Positions 53,685-64,000 of a DNA stretch of 64,000 nt are shown in pieces. Made by a program: the position numbers and the translations under genes. The stretch comes from Chrysogorgia sp. JL179-B06 (taxonomy: Eukaryota; Cnidaria; Anthozoa; Scleralcyonacea; Chrysogorgiidae): positions 2,903,501-2,967,500 of the forward strand of contig JAYKKM010000048.1 of NCBI GenBank assembly GCA_035772405.1. Reading direction: 5' to 3'. Within the stretch, counting starts at the first letter, position 1, and each line of letters opens with the position of its first letter. Below the pieces are notes generated by a model. It made no database searches. It saw only the letters and a program-made list of their open reading frames with translations, and was not told the DNA's origin.

Positions 53685-54790
53685 TTATTTATGGCCGGGG
53701 TGGGTCCGAAGAGAAAATGGTTGGGTAACTGAAAATTCTAAGACCTAAATGGTTGGGTAAAAAAAATCACTTCTCTGAAGGGTTGGGTAGCAACATTTTC
53801 ATGACTATTTACATAAAAAAATCAAGAGTTAATCATTTAAAATAGATATCTCATCATCAGTTCTCCTTCGTCATCATTGCACATTAGCTTTTGTTATTGT
53901 ATTCCTCTGCTTGTTTTCCTTGGATTCCTGCTCTGTATAGGGAGATAATAATCTGAAAGTTACAGTAGGATCTGTCTGTATATGTATCTGGGTTTGTTAT
54001 TAAAACTTGTATCGACGATATGCTGGGAATTGGACTTTATCTAACTTCTTTCTTCTTGGTTTGGGTAAAAGATTTCTTTACCCATAAATGGTTGGGACGG
54101 TTAAATTGCTGATCTTAATTTGGCGGGGTAAAGTTTTTTATCAGCGCCAAATCTATTTCTCATCGGCCCCCACACCGACCATAAATAATGACGGGTGCTT
54201 ATTAAAAAATGCTTCTGTAAGTGTGAGTTGTTGTCGATTTTAATTCTGTCTTCATTCAGGGTAACTTTTGGAGAGTCATATATGCATGCAGTAAATATGT
54301 GTTTCTAACAATATGGCAAAAATATGTAAATTATCTTCATCAATTATGGATGTAAATTTTCCATTTGATCAACTGATTTTGACTGCCAAACGAAGTTGTT
54401 GATCGCTGGGTTGATATTAACGTGAAACCGTTTACTTTAGAGTTGATTCGTTCATTCATTCCTGATGACGAATTCAAGCTAGTCGAAACGTTGAATTCTC
54501 AATAAATATGTTTAAGTTATTCCGAGTTAACATTCAGATTATTATCTCCCTATATACAGAGCAGGAATCCAAGGAAAACAGGGAGAGGAATACAATAATA
54601 AAAGATAATGCGCAATGACTTAGGAGAACTGATGAGATTCCAATTTTAAATAATGAACTCTTAATTTTTTTATGTAAATATAGTCATGAAAATTTTGCTA
54701 TCCAACCCTTCAGAGAAGTGATTTTTTTTACCCAACCATTTAGGTCTTCGAATTTTCAGTTACCCAACCATTTTCTCTTCACCGGCAGGA
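53685..54790. mobile_element. 1.1-kb foldback element with ~270-bp arms
   Basis: The left arm (GAAGAGAAAATGGTTGGGTA to TATAGGGAGATAATAATCTG) is mirrored by 54537-54785. The middle (about 53960-54535) includes GGTTTGGGTAAAAGATTTCT and TGGTTGGGACGG. No open frame. Confidence 0.7.
54472..54489 (+). ncRNA. partial hammerhead-like motif
   Basis: CTGATGA and GAAAC boxes surround CGAATTCAAGCTAGTC. The helix II pairing is poor, so this is the weakest of the set. Sits inside the foldback element. Confidence 0.2.
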
Positions 54791-55400
54791 GCATACGGGA
54801 AGGAAGGTCCGGGGGTGCATGGACCCCCCAGTTAGCGTTCCTGTCACGCCCAGTCGGTGCATTTTTGGTCAATTCAGCTGGGTCATTTTGGGAAGAAGAA
54901 GAGGAGTTGGAGGAGGAACAATGAGAAAAGAAAGAAGTATAAAGAAGTATACTCGTATCCTTCTTGTTTAAACTAATTCTCTATAATGACTACGAGTACA
55001 TGAGTAATGTGGACTGCCATATGAATAATATTGTATTCGTAGTAATAACATGATCGCCTCGGATTCTTTTGTTCTCCGAGGGAATGTAAACCTCGTATTT
55101 CCCTCATTGCTCGTGCAAGAGGGAAATTTTTCCACTGTCTTCTAAATTTCCCTCATACCTATGATATGCATGCGGGAAATTTAGTAGAACACTTATTGTC
55201 ATTTTTTTAGGATTTCACTCAGACATTAGCATCTATTACTCAACTTTTTTTATACACAACCAATCTAAAATGATATTGCACTTCCTACATTTCTGTTCAT
55301 GGACATTGAATTAACATTATTTCTACAAGTCCTCACTCAATTACAATTATTATAAGGTATACACTAACCATGTCCCAGAGGAGCTCATCTCACTCTTGAA
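54791..55400. other. no recognisable gene
   Basis: Near 55080-55190 the sequence is rich in GGGAAATTT/AAATTTCCC words that also occur at 56110-56300, on the far side of the next MITE. The MITE may therefore have landed inside an older repeat. Confidence 0.4.
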
Positions 55401-56059
55401 GAGTGAGTATCAGGGTAGTGCTTTGCGCGCTTGTTTTCTTCTTGGCGGCCATTTTATGGGACGCCTATTTCAGTTCACAAACGAATCCGTCGATATTTGA
55501 TCAATCCTTCTTATAAATTATCCATTTTCAAGTTTTCTAAGAAGTAAATATATCTGAGTGATCAATTATTGTGATATTTTTCGTAAAATTGATCATTTAC
55601 TATAGTAATCGTTTCGATACATAGAAGCTGCTACGAGCGCTTCGCCTCCGAAGCGTAGAAGGCCAGGTTATGCTGCTGAAACAGCGCGAATAAGTTTGCG
55701 AATGGAAGTGTTTGATGAGTGACTAGTAAAGAAATATTATTATTTTGTTTCTTCTGAATGTTTTGTTCATTTGAATTTGCAAAGATTCAGGAACTAAAGC
55801 CATCCGGGCAGCTTGTTCGTCAGAAACGGCTTTGCGCGCGGCCCAGTGGTTCACAAACAAGCGAACCGCAACTGTCCAAATTGTCTTGAACATTAACTTC
55901 ATAACGCGCCCCGAAGTCAGGATCGGACTCCAATTTCAACATTTCCAAATAAATCTAGAGTTCACATGCAAATTATAGTTCTAACGATGCGATGCAGTAC
56001 AATCAATTCGTATGAAAACAAAAACACAAGCGCGCAAAGCACTACCCTGACACTCACTC
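55401..56059. mobile_element. 0.66-kb MITE (inverse of 48581)
   Basis: GAGTGAGTATCAGGGTAGTG and CACTACCCTGACACTCACTC ends. Both termini are well preserved here, extending through GCGCGCTTGT. Reverse complement of 48581-49195. Confidence 0.85.
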
Positions 56060-56109
56060 TTTAATTCAAAACACGAAAAGCGATGCACTCATCTCTGACA
56101 ACCAACTAA

Positions 56110-56300
56110 ATTTCCCGTCGGTAAGGTTCTCAAAGTTTTCCTCGGCGATCACAGTATTACAAAGTCATAACATGACTTGCGGGAAATTAGCGATTAAATT
56201 TCCCCTTTGCCTCGGGAAGATTTGTAAAAGTTTCACAAATCTTCCCTCGGCTGCCGGGAAATTTAATCGCTATAATTTCCCTCAAGTCATGTTATTACTT
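56110..56300. repeat. inverted repeat, GGGAAATTTAATCGC arms
   Basis: ACATGACTTGCGGGAAATTA and TAATTTCCCTCAAGTCATGT are inverse, with a second nested pair around AAATTTCCC and GATTTGTAAAAG/CACAAATC. Confidence 0.65.
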
Positions 56301-56845
56301 ATAATTGTGAATATTTTTGCTGTTAAAATATTAAATGTATACAGTATACCTCTATAAATATATCTATAAATATATACTTGAATACTACTCTTAGTTGGCT
56401 GTTTTTTAGAGTTAAGAGTTTGGGGCGTGGCGGAGACGACTCGGTCAAAATCTGGTGGACCCCCCAGGTCTTCCCAAACCAATACGCCCCTGATGACCGG
56501 TTCCTTAATATTTGCTTTTGAAACAAGCTTTCGTGCTGCGATTCGCAGAATCCATACTCATTATATTTGAGTCAAGTCTAGACCGGGGTAATTACCCCGC
56601 CACGACCTATACAGGTTACGTCAGAAGGAGAAGACTCGTATAGAGAGACACATCATGAACGTTTAACACACGAGGATCGCAGTCATAAATGGATTACCAC
56701 GACAAAGTTCAAAGATATAGGAAGACTCTTCAGTATAACTTCATCAGCTTCTTCTATAGGCTTCAATGTGTGGTTGTTCGTTTTTGTTTCAGAGATAACA
56801 TTTAATGAACTAAACGGAAATACGCGAGTCTAGCCAGGAAGTGCT
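56301..56845. other. no recognisable feature
   Basis: Intron or intergenic sequence of the RhoGEF side. Nothing supported. Confidence 0.4.
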
Positions 56846-56849
56846 TCTC

Positions 56850-57690
56850 CGATGAAAACAACGTCTATACAATTGTGATTTTATCTACAAGTGCTTTTAA
56901 AATGTGACAGAATGGCTTTCGCGGTTTCTCAATATCTCATCTCCGTCCAGAGGCAGAGATATTGAGGTTTTTAGAAACATGCAAATTAGATAAATAAAGT
57001 TCACAAAATGATGTATATTTCTGCCGATAACAGATAGAAAGTGTTGATACTTTGCACATGTATCCAATGAGGAAAGTACACGCCACTGAGTCAGTAATAT
57101 TGTTGCCAATGCGACCACTGGTAAACAGGCGTCTTTTATTTAAAAACTAAAATCTTAATTCCTGTCTCTTTCTTAAAGAACAAGATGATGTAAACCTAGT
57201 AGGAGCATTATACAATAGTCTCAATGCTCTTACAACAATATATTCTTAATGTTACTTATAAAACTAATTACAGTTTCATTATAAGATAAAGCCTACTACA
57301 TATATTACCACTATGAACTAAAAACTATTAATATAATCTATACGTGTGTACGAATCTTCAAATCTATGCACTGCAGTAAACAATGCTTGATAGAGAAATA
57401 AACAAATTTTGTAAGTGGTCTCCAACAACATACTTTGCACAGTGGTGTGTATACTTTCCTCTGCATTGGCATTCGTGTGCAAAGTTTCGACACTTTCTAT
57501 CTGTTATTTGTAGAAATATACATCATTTTGTGAATTCTATTTACTCTATATGTGAAGCTTTGACGTCATAGATGTCTAATTTGCATGTTTTCAAAAATCC
57601 TGAATATCTCTGGAACGAGATGAGGTATTGAGAAACCGCGAAAACCACTGTCTCATTTAGAAAATAATTCTAGATAAAATCAAAATTGAA
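56850..57690. mobile_element. foldback element carrying a LINE 3' fragment
   Basis: The arm 56890-57125 (TTTCGCGGTTTCTCAATATC ... GTATCCAATGAGGAAAGTAC) is inverted at 57430-57655. Between them lies 57190-57325, almost identical to the LINE 3' UTR at 39005-39135. Confidence 0.65.
57190..57325 (-). mobile_element. LINE 3' UTR fragment
   Basis: GAGCATTATACAATAGTCTC through to TACCACTATGAAC matches the 3' end of the LINE at 38985-39770 with very few differences, so it is a heavily 5'-truncated recent insertion. Confidence 0.75.
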
Positions 57691-59150
57691 TCGACGATTT
57701 TTTCATACCGTTTCTGAAAGCCCAATATGGCAATAAATCGGCTTTTACCAATGCTTTTAAATTTCCCGAACAAGACACATTATGTTGATATAAATTAGCA
57801 ACAGTTATCAAAAATCAGGCTGAAAAACTTTCATTTTTCTACATCTCGCACGCCCGCGTAGCATCATCAAAATTCAAAATGCCACCAATCGCAGAGTTGT
57901 TTACGAAATCATATCAAACTTGGCGTGTGAGTCGATCTCACGTGCCTGGGCGCTTGTCGAATTTCAATTTTTAATCTTGCGTTACCGTGTGGCGTGTTTT
58001 TCGATTGGCGACTTCGTGGGTCATCTATGAACCATTTTGACTGCACCGGACAGGAAAGAGTTAAAAGACTTACACTATATTAATACAACGCAGGGCCGTA
58101 GAAAGTCAATTGGGGGGGGGGGGGGGGGTTGCTGTAATGGACTGGACTGCTGGGGGGTCCTGGGGCATACCCTACGGAAAATTTGTGAAATTAGGATCTC
58201 TGAAATAGGATATCCTGATCATAACTTCTGAGAGTAATTTCAAACAAGTTTTAACGGATCTAAACTGGCAAGAAATCGGCCATGCTACGGCCATGCGTAA
58301 TCTGCTACGGCCTGCATGCAACTGAAAGCAAATCTGTATTTTCCAGACACTCTTTAGCATTTTTACTCTACGGGAAGCTAATCGGTTTTGTATTGCTGAT
58401 CTTTGTTTAATTTTCATCAAATCTTCGAAGGTTTGCAAGGTCGTCTCGTGGTCAAAATTTGCAGAAAAACACAGCGAATTATTCACCGCAAAGTATTCTA
58501 CATAATTCGTAGTCGAGAAGTGGAGAAATAATATTGGTGCAGTTTGACAAATATATTCTTGATAAGAATTACATTAAGAATTGTTTGTCTGCGTTAATTG
58601 GTATATGTTAATGGTAATAATGTATCAAGCTATTGGCCAATGATATGCGAGGAAAACACGCTTGTAGAATATCGGCTTGGCCAACCACTAGAAGCTTCTG
58701 AACGTGCATGTCATTGACGGAGTAACGGCTGAATTAGTGATTACATTTTCAGTTCGTGTGTCGCAAGGATAGCCAGATAAAACAAGAACATTGCCAAGCG
58801 ATTCGTGGCATATACCTCACTTGAGGAGATTTACACAGCTCGAGTGGTGAGTTTTATTATCCTAAGCACTTCTAATTTTCTCACAATGATTTATTAATGC
58901 TATTATGGGAGAACAAAGGTTGAAACTATGGTTGAACAGTCAGCTGTTTGCCGTTTCGGGTGTTGGAGCCTCAAGCTTGTGCGCGAGAGCTTCGTTTGTA
59001 TAGAAGCCCCAAGCTAGCTTATACAAGTGGTTTAAATCTTCGATTTATGAGCAAAAAAATAATGAAATCCCTCGGTTTAGTAGTATAGTAAAGCCGTTGA
59101 AATCTCACGGAGAATAAATCTCGTCTTTTGAATATCATCTTTCAATTAAA
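57691..59150. other. no recognisable gene
   Basis: Contains a G run at about 58110-58128. A 104-codon minus-strand frame (58172-58486) has no domain I recognise and may be transposon-derived. Confidence 0.4.
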
Positions 59151-59159
59151 CTCTCTCTT

Positions 59160-59375
59160 TCAATGTCTTGTATAAATTTTCACAATGCGTACAGTGAAGA
59201 GGTAAGTAGATTTTCTAATATATGTAGCAATAATAATCGTGTGCTCGGTGACCCACAGCGCTAATTCGTTGACATTGTACAAGCTGTCCATGACGACCGC
59301 GCGCACACACTCGAACGGATTACTAGCTGCAGGCATAACCAGCTTTTCAGAAAGCGAATAAAAGTCCTGTGGTGA
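59160..59375 (-). CDS. possible exon, unidentified
   Basis: After an acceptor-like TATATCACCACAG, the minus strand reads DFYSLSEKLVMPAASNPFEC and VRAVVMDSLYNVNELALWV, which looks protein-like. It could be an upstream exon of the RhoGEF gene, but I found no clear donor in the needed phase and no family match. Treat as a lead only. Confidence 0.22.
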   Translation of the reverse strand, partial: SPQDFYSLSEKLVMPAASNPFECVRAVVMDSLYNVNELALWVTEHTIIIATYIRKSTYLFTVRIVKIYTRH

Positions 59376-59399
59376 TATAGAGTAGGAACAGATAAACAA

Positions 59400-61585
59400 G
59401 GGAATTACGAATATGTCGAAAAATACTTAAGGAAATATAAGTAAAAATAAAATAATTATAATATACGTAAAGAAAATGGAATAATAATGATGACAGAAGT
59501 AAAAATACTTTGGAGATATACGTAAGTAGTTTTATAAAGTAATTTTTTGAACGAGTGGACGTGGAAAACCTATAACGTATGTCGTCGGTAATAGACGTTT
59601 CTAAGTTACGACGGAGTCATCAGTATTGTACAGACGTAATAGTGACGCAAACATTTAAATGTCAATAGATTCACTAATTGGCAGGCCGAAAACCAATATC
59701 GTTCAAGGTGATTAATTGCCCCATTTCTTTCTCAGCATGAAAGAGCTCATCATCTTTATGATTTTATGACAGGTTCACTAAAAAACTGAACTAATAATAC
59801 ATAGATGGTTCTTCAGGGTCAGAATATATAGATATAACGGAGATGATACCCAACCTTTCTTTAATGTTTGTCACAAGAAAATAATTTTCGCGCGCACGCC
59901 ATGATGATGCATGCAAGCTTGTTCCAGCTTCGCGTTTTGACTCAAGGGACAAAGTAGAAACGATGCCGGCTGCCTCAGGCTAATGAGTTTTAAAACTAGA
60001 ATGAAGGGAAATGGAGTTGGCGGAGGGAATGAGTGATACGAAAAATGTCTGCAGTCGTTTAGGCTGGTTGAAATTACATTAACATCGAAGTTCGCAAGTT
60101 AGTTCGCGCCAAACATTCCAAATATGGATTGGAAGTTGCTAAACATTCGACGAAGAGCGTGTGGTAAACGAGTGTAAAACAAACGGTTTTTCAGTCCATT
60201 TTTGTGGGTTATTTTTTGGCAGGGCTTATAAGAGAGTGGGAAGCTCACTGTGGAAGTTTGCCTTTCAATAAACCACAGGAAATGATTTGAATAATTAGGG
60301 TTTACGAGCTTAGAGTTGAAAAAAAACACCCACTATAATGTTATTGATCGCCATCTTGAAATTTCAGTTTTCGCGCGATTTTCGATCATGGGATGTAAAC
60401 ACGGTTTGAATTCATGTCCAATCCGGAATGAAACTGAATCCGGGGATTCATGCAAACAACCCCAATACTATATAGGCCTTATTTACATATGTAAAATCTA
60501 AAAATGTATTGTCAAATAAAAATATCTTTACAAAACTAACTTTTAAACTAAATATTTCAATGATGTAATATTGTGTGTCCGGTACACGAAGCAGCAGCAT
60601 AATAATACTTCCAACACATAGATCTTACTACAAGTTTTACATGATATAAGACTAGGAGTTCTTATCAGAAGTGAAATGCTGCCTCTGGACTGACACAGGA
60701 GCAGTGGGTGCCAGAAGAATGATGGTAGAAATTTTCTATAGCATAGAGGATCAAATAAATAGAATGTAGAATCTGAACCACGTATCAAGCTAAGGCGATC
60801 ATATAGCGTTGAAGGTGATTTCTGATAAGAATGTTTGCGAAATTAGGGCACCACGCCGTTGCTATAAATGCACGATTATAAAGGGGCATCAAGATTATGA
60901 AACACTTTAATATAAACTCAGAAGTACTCAGAAAAACTCAGAAGTAGAACCATTGACATGGTAAAAAACAGAAAACACTTGTTTGCGGGATTTTAAAGGG
61001 GGGGGGGGGGGGAGCGCCGCGTTGTGGTGCGTTTGTCAAAATTCAATATGACCAAACGCCATACATCTAATTCGAACAACATTTACTCGAAAGAGCAAGC
61101 CTCGCGAAGTTATAAATTTTCCATTCAAGCAACACTCTTGCCAAATCGAACTTCACGTTTGTAATATTTGCTGAATTGAACCAAGTTATCTGGCGGTTGT
61201 GCAGTCATATTTTAAATAGATTCACAAAAGATTCACGGGAATTAAAATAACATACGGAAATCATGCGGGCCGGATATCACCGTTGTCAAAAACATTGAGG
61301 TTATAGTGTCTCCTTGAATTAAGACGCTGTCGTTTGTTGCCGTGTTCCACTCGATAACAATCTAAACCAACGTATGAAGGCGATCATATCACAGTTATCA
61401 TATAGCCCATTATAGCCTTCGAAGGCAACTGGCAGCGTGCGAATAGAACATGCGCAGCTTGGCTGCTATACTTCTCACACACCCCGGAAATGGACAGACA
61501 AACTCAAATTCGAACTAATCGAAATGTGGTCGACTATACATAGCTCGGCAAAGAGACTGAGCACGAGTTACGTACTGGTAATCCG
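59400..61585. other. no recognisable gene
   Basis: Two kilobases of AT-rich sequence with a G run at about 60997-61012. Open frames are at most about 80 codons and lack domains. Confidence 0.45.
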
Positions 61586-62233
61586 ATAGGGGTATCTAGT
61601 ACGTATTCCTTATAAGGAGGCGCAAATAGAAGCCATTAACGAGCAAATAGAGTGAATTAACTAGCAAATAGCGGACACGTTCAATCCTCGTACCAGCCTC
61701 CTTGTTAATTGGATTGTAACCGACCCCAAAACAACAAAGGTCCTAACCCTTTGGCAAACGTTTTCTTGAGAAATAAACCACCCCCAAAGCTATAGAATAT
61801 ATCAAAGGAAAGTTAATCTATTTACAACATACGTACAGCTTTATCCCGGTAGCTAACTTAGTTATCTTTAAAAGCGCGGATAATCGAACATGCCCAAAAA
61901 TATAATTTTCGCAATACGGATACCATCTTGTAAACAAAAAGACGAACTTTCGGCTGTCTTCGACGAACGTTTTCTTGAGAAATAATCAACTCCCAAAGCT
62001 ACAATATATATTAAAACAAAGATAAATTATCTGTTTACAATATGCGTACAGCTTATCAGGCTAGCGAATGTAGTTTTCTTAAAAAGAGCGGATAATCGAA
62101 CATATCATAACGTGTTAACAATCCCATGCCATCCAGTGGGCTGGTACGAGTGCCATGTATTTGCTCGTCAATGCCTTCTATTTGCTCGTCGGCCACTTCC
62201 TTATATGGAATACGTATACTAAAAGTACATATG
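61586..62233. mobile_element. TIR element, second copy of the 13189 family
   Basis: Starts ATAGGGGTATCTAGTACGTA and ends ACTAAAAGTACATATG, and is highly similar throughout to 13189-13845, including the AGCAAATAGA units. Its flanks do not give an obvious target duplication. Confidence 0.8.
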
Positions 62234-63300
62234 CCCTGCGGGGAGGCAGCAATAAACCATCCCTGTCGAATCGCAATCGAGAGAAAATTAATAACAAACG
62301 TACGTCCTCTCATCAAATTAGCAGATTGGCAGCGTGATTTACGACCGCACTTTCTCTGAAGCCCTTATCGATGTTATTTTCCCTTTTAACTTTCGATCTA
62401 ACAACATTATCTTTCACATTACGTGCATGGTCTCCTGCAATCAGCGCATAGCTCTTTCTTCATGTCCTTCGAGGCATGTAAAATTGACCAAAGGCTAAAG
62501 CGACATAATAATTTTACATAACCTCGACAACGTCGGCTGAAAGTTACTAACCAAAGGCATTCTTTTAGAACCCTCACCCTGTACTTTATTATGCCGATTT
62601 TCCTGACAAAGAAGACTTTCTCTACTCTTTGCCTTGGCTTAACTACTCCTTTTAATAAAATTTCCCGACAGTTCCTTCAATCTTTTTTTTAAATAGCTCA
62701 TCCGAATCACAAATTCGTAGTGAATGTGGGAATTCAGACCTATTAAAAACTCTCCAGTGCTGGAAGATCTCCGCTCTATATACCAACGTTTTCACCGAGT
62801 TCAGTATAAATGTTGGTAGTAATAGAGGTTAATATATTTGGGTGTCATTGAAACAATATTTGTCATTCACAGAATCACACTCGATATCCATTGCGAGTAT
62901 ACGTACTGAAATAGACAGACGTCCACTACTAACCGTCTAACATCTGTCATTAGGTACGTATCATAAATTACACTTGACCCCGAATTGTAATCCGAACCTG
63001 CCACGCTAGAAACTTTTATGACTCGCTTTTATCGTTTATTATTGTTTATTAGAATTTATAATACATATCAATTACAAGGTATTACAACTAAAAATTGAAT
63101 GTATTAGGGTAAACCAAAAACAGAATTCAAGATTCCCTTAAGATTTGTCACCCTTTACAAATACAAATAACATATAATATTAATATGAAATCAAAGAATA
63201 AGACATAACGAAATTATACGAAACAGAAAAACTACGGTTAAAAGCAACAGGAAAAAGTTTGAAATAATGCTGAGAAAGTAGCCTCTTAAAAGACGACCAA
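62234..63300. other. no recognisable gene
   Basis: AT-rich, no credible open frame or complete repeat. Confidence 0.45.
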
Positions 63301-63309
63301 GATATTCGG

Positions 63310-63550
63310 ATTCCAAAGAGGTGGACTCGGGCTCGGACTCGAAAGAGATGGACTCGAAAGAGATGGACTCGAAAGAGATGGACTCGAAAGAGATGGACTC
63401 GAAAGAGGTGCAGGATTCGAAATAGATGGACTCAAAAGAGGTGCAGGACTCGAAAGAGATGGACTCAAAAGAGGTGCAGGACTCGAAAGAGATGGACTCA
63501 AAAGAGATGGACTCGAAAGAGATGGACTCGAAAGAGGTGGACTTGGACTT
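63310..63550. repeat. 15-bp minisatellite GACTCGAAAGAGATG
   Basis: About 16 units of GACTCGAAAGAGATG with GACTCAAAAGAGGTGCAG variants. Because the period is a multiple of three, frames stay open on both strands (MDSKE on plus, SFESI on minus). I do not call a gene from this. Confidence 0.85.
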
Positions 63551-63629
63551 GAAATCGATGGCTATGACTCGGACTCGGATCACTGATCTCGAAAGAAGAC
63601 TGGATCGAGCAAATATTGTTCAGAAAATG

Positions 63630-64000
63630 AAGCCGGAAATCCGCCATTACTAAGGGACCAACTGAGGATCCTATGAGGTTTTTTGTTGCATGGATTATGT
63701 GCTCTTACCATCGACAAAATTAAATAATTTTACTATAAAGAGGACCAGAAGACATTTTTCAAATTACTGGGTAAAACGATTCATGGCCTACCTACAGATT
63801 TACTGCGACTTTGGTCCCTTAGTCATGGCCGCCGTTGGCTCTAATTATCCAGTGAGAGAAGCCTAACATGAGACGTCAAATTAGGTTGAAGATTTTATGC
63901 ATTTAATGTTAACAAAGAAACTATATGATTGGCCAGACACTAAACCTATTTCGCGAGCGTCACAGTTTGAATTATTTGCAAACTCGGAGCTTCTCGTGAT
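63630..64000 (-). repeat. dispersed repeat (reverse copy of 50150)
   Basis: CCGCCATTACTAAGGGACCA through AGACATTTTTCAAATTACTG to TCACAGTTTGAATTATTTGC corresponds base for base, in reverse, to 50160-50525. It continues to the window edge. Confidence 0.75.

Noticed and set aside
63191..63653. Possible repetitive protein (SFESI or MDSKE repeats)
   Set aside because: The frames come from a 15-bp tandem repeat and have no domain or splice context.
1..64000. Bacterial, phage or viral gene system
   Set aside because: No compact operons or phage or viral genes are present. Introns, SINEs, LINEs and animal gene families show a metazoan nuclear genome.

Overview
The window looks like nuclear DNA of an invertebrate metazoan, most likely a non-bilaterian such as an anthozoan cnidarian. 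The evidence is two animal-type genes with spliceosomal introns (a Ski/Sno transcriptional co-regulator and an ARHGEF10-type RhoGEF), a CpG-rich island around the Ski gene in otherwise AT-rich DNA, and many short non-autonomous transposons. Several of these, such as the AGCCTGCGTGCAGAC hairpin and the CAACCTCGTTCCCAGGG termini, resemble repeats I associate with coral and anemone genomes. That association is from memory, so the phylum is a guess and the species is not identified. Nothing suggests a prokaryote, a phage or a CRISPR system.

Layout. 1-2.1 kb: repeats, including a composite piggyBac-like element. 2.1-16.7 kb: a direct tandem duplication of a ~7 kb unit. Each copy carries a decayed Penelope-like reverse transcriptase on the minus strand, a TTAA-flanked MITE and a large foldback element. 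The copies differ by later insertions, so each serves as the empty-site control for the other. 16.7-25.7 kb: hAT and LINE remnants, tRNA-derived SINEs, an element whose terminal motif has expanded into a minisatellite, and a small Mutator-like MITE with a 9-bp target duplication. 25.7-30.7 kb: the CpG-rich Ski/Sno locus, with the whole coding sequence (27825-30062, plus strand) in one exon. 30.7-42.2 kb: mostly unrecognised sequence with a Tc1/mariner-like hairpin MITE, LINE 3' ends and one piggyBac-like foldback. 42.2-53.6 kb: the 3' half of an ARHGEF10-like gene on the minus strand. Eight exons join in frame with consistent phases, and their introns are full of repeats, including two tandem arrays of an 88-bp tRNA-like monomer. 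53.6-64 kb: more foldback elements and repeats, with no confident exon.

The two genes are not an operon or an obvious functional pair. The Ski-like protein would act in the nucleus in TGF-beta/SMAD repression. The RhoGEF fragment is the C-terminal WD40-like region, and its DH/PH catalytic part should lie beyond the window or in unrecognised upstream exons. The most distinctive non-gene signal is a recurring hairpin of the form CTGANGA-N-stem-loop-stem-GAAAC. It resembles the hammerhead ribozyme core, as expected for Penelope-like elements, but consistently has one extra nucleotide before helix II.
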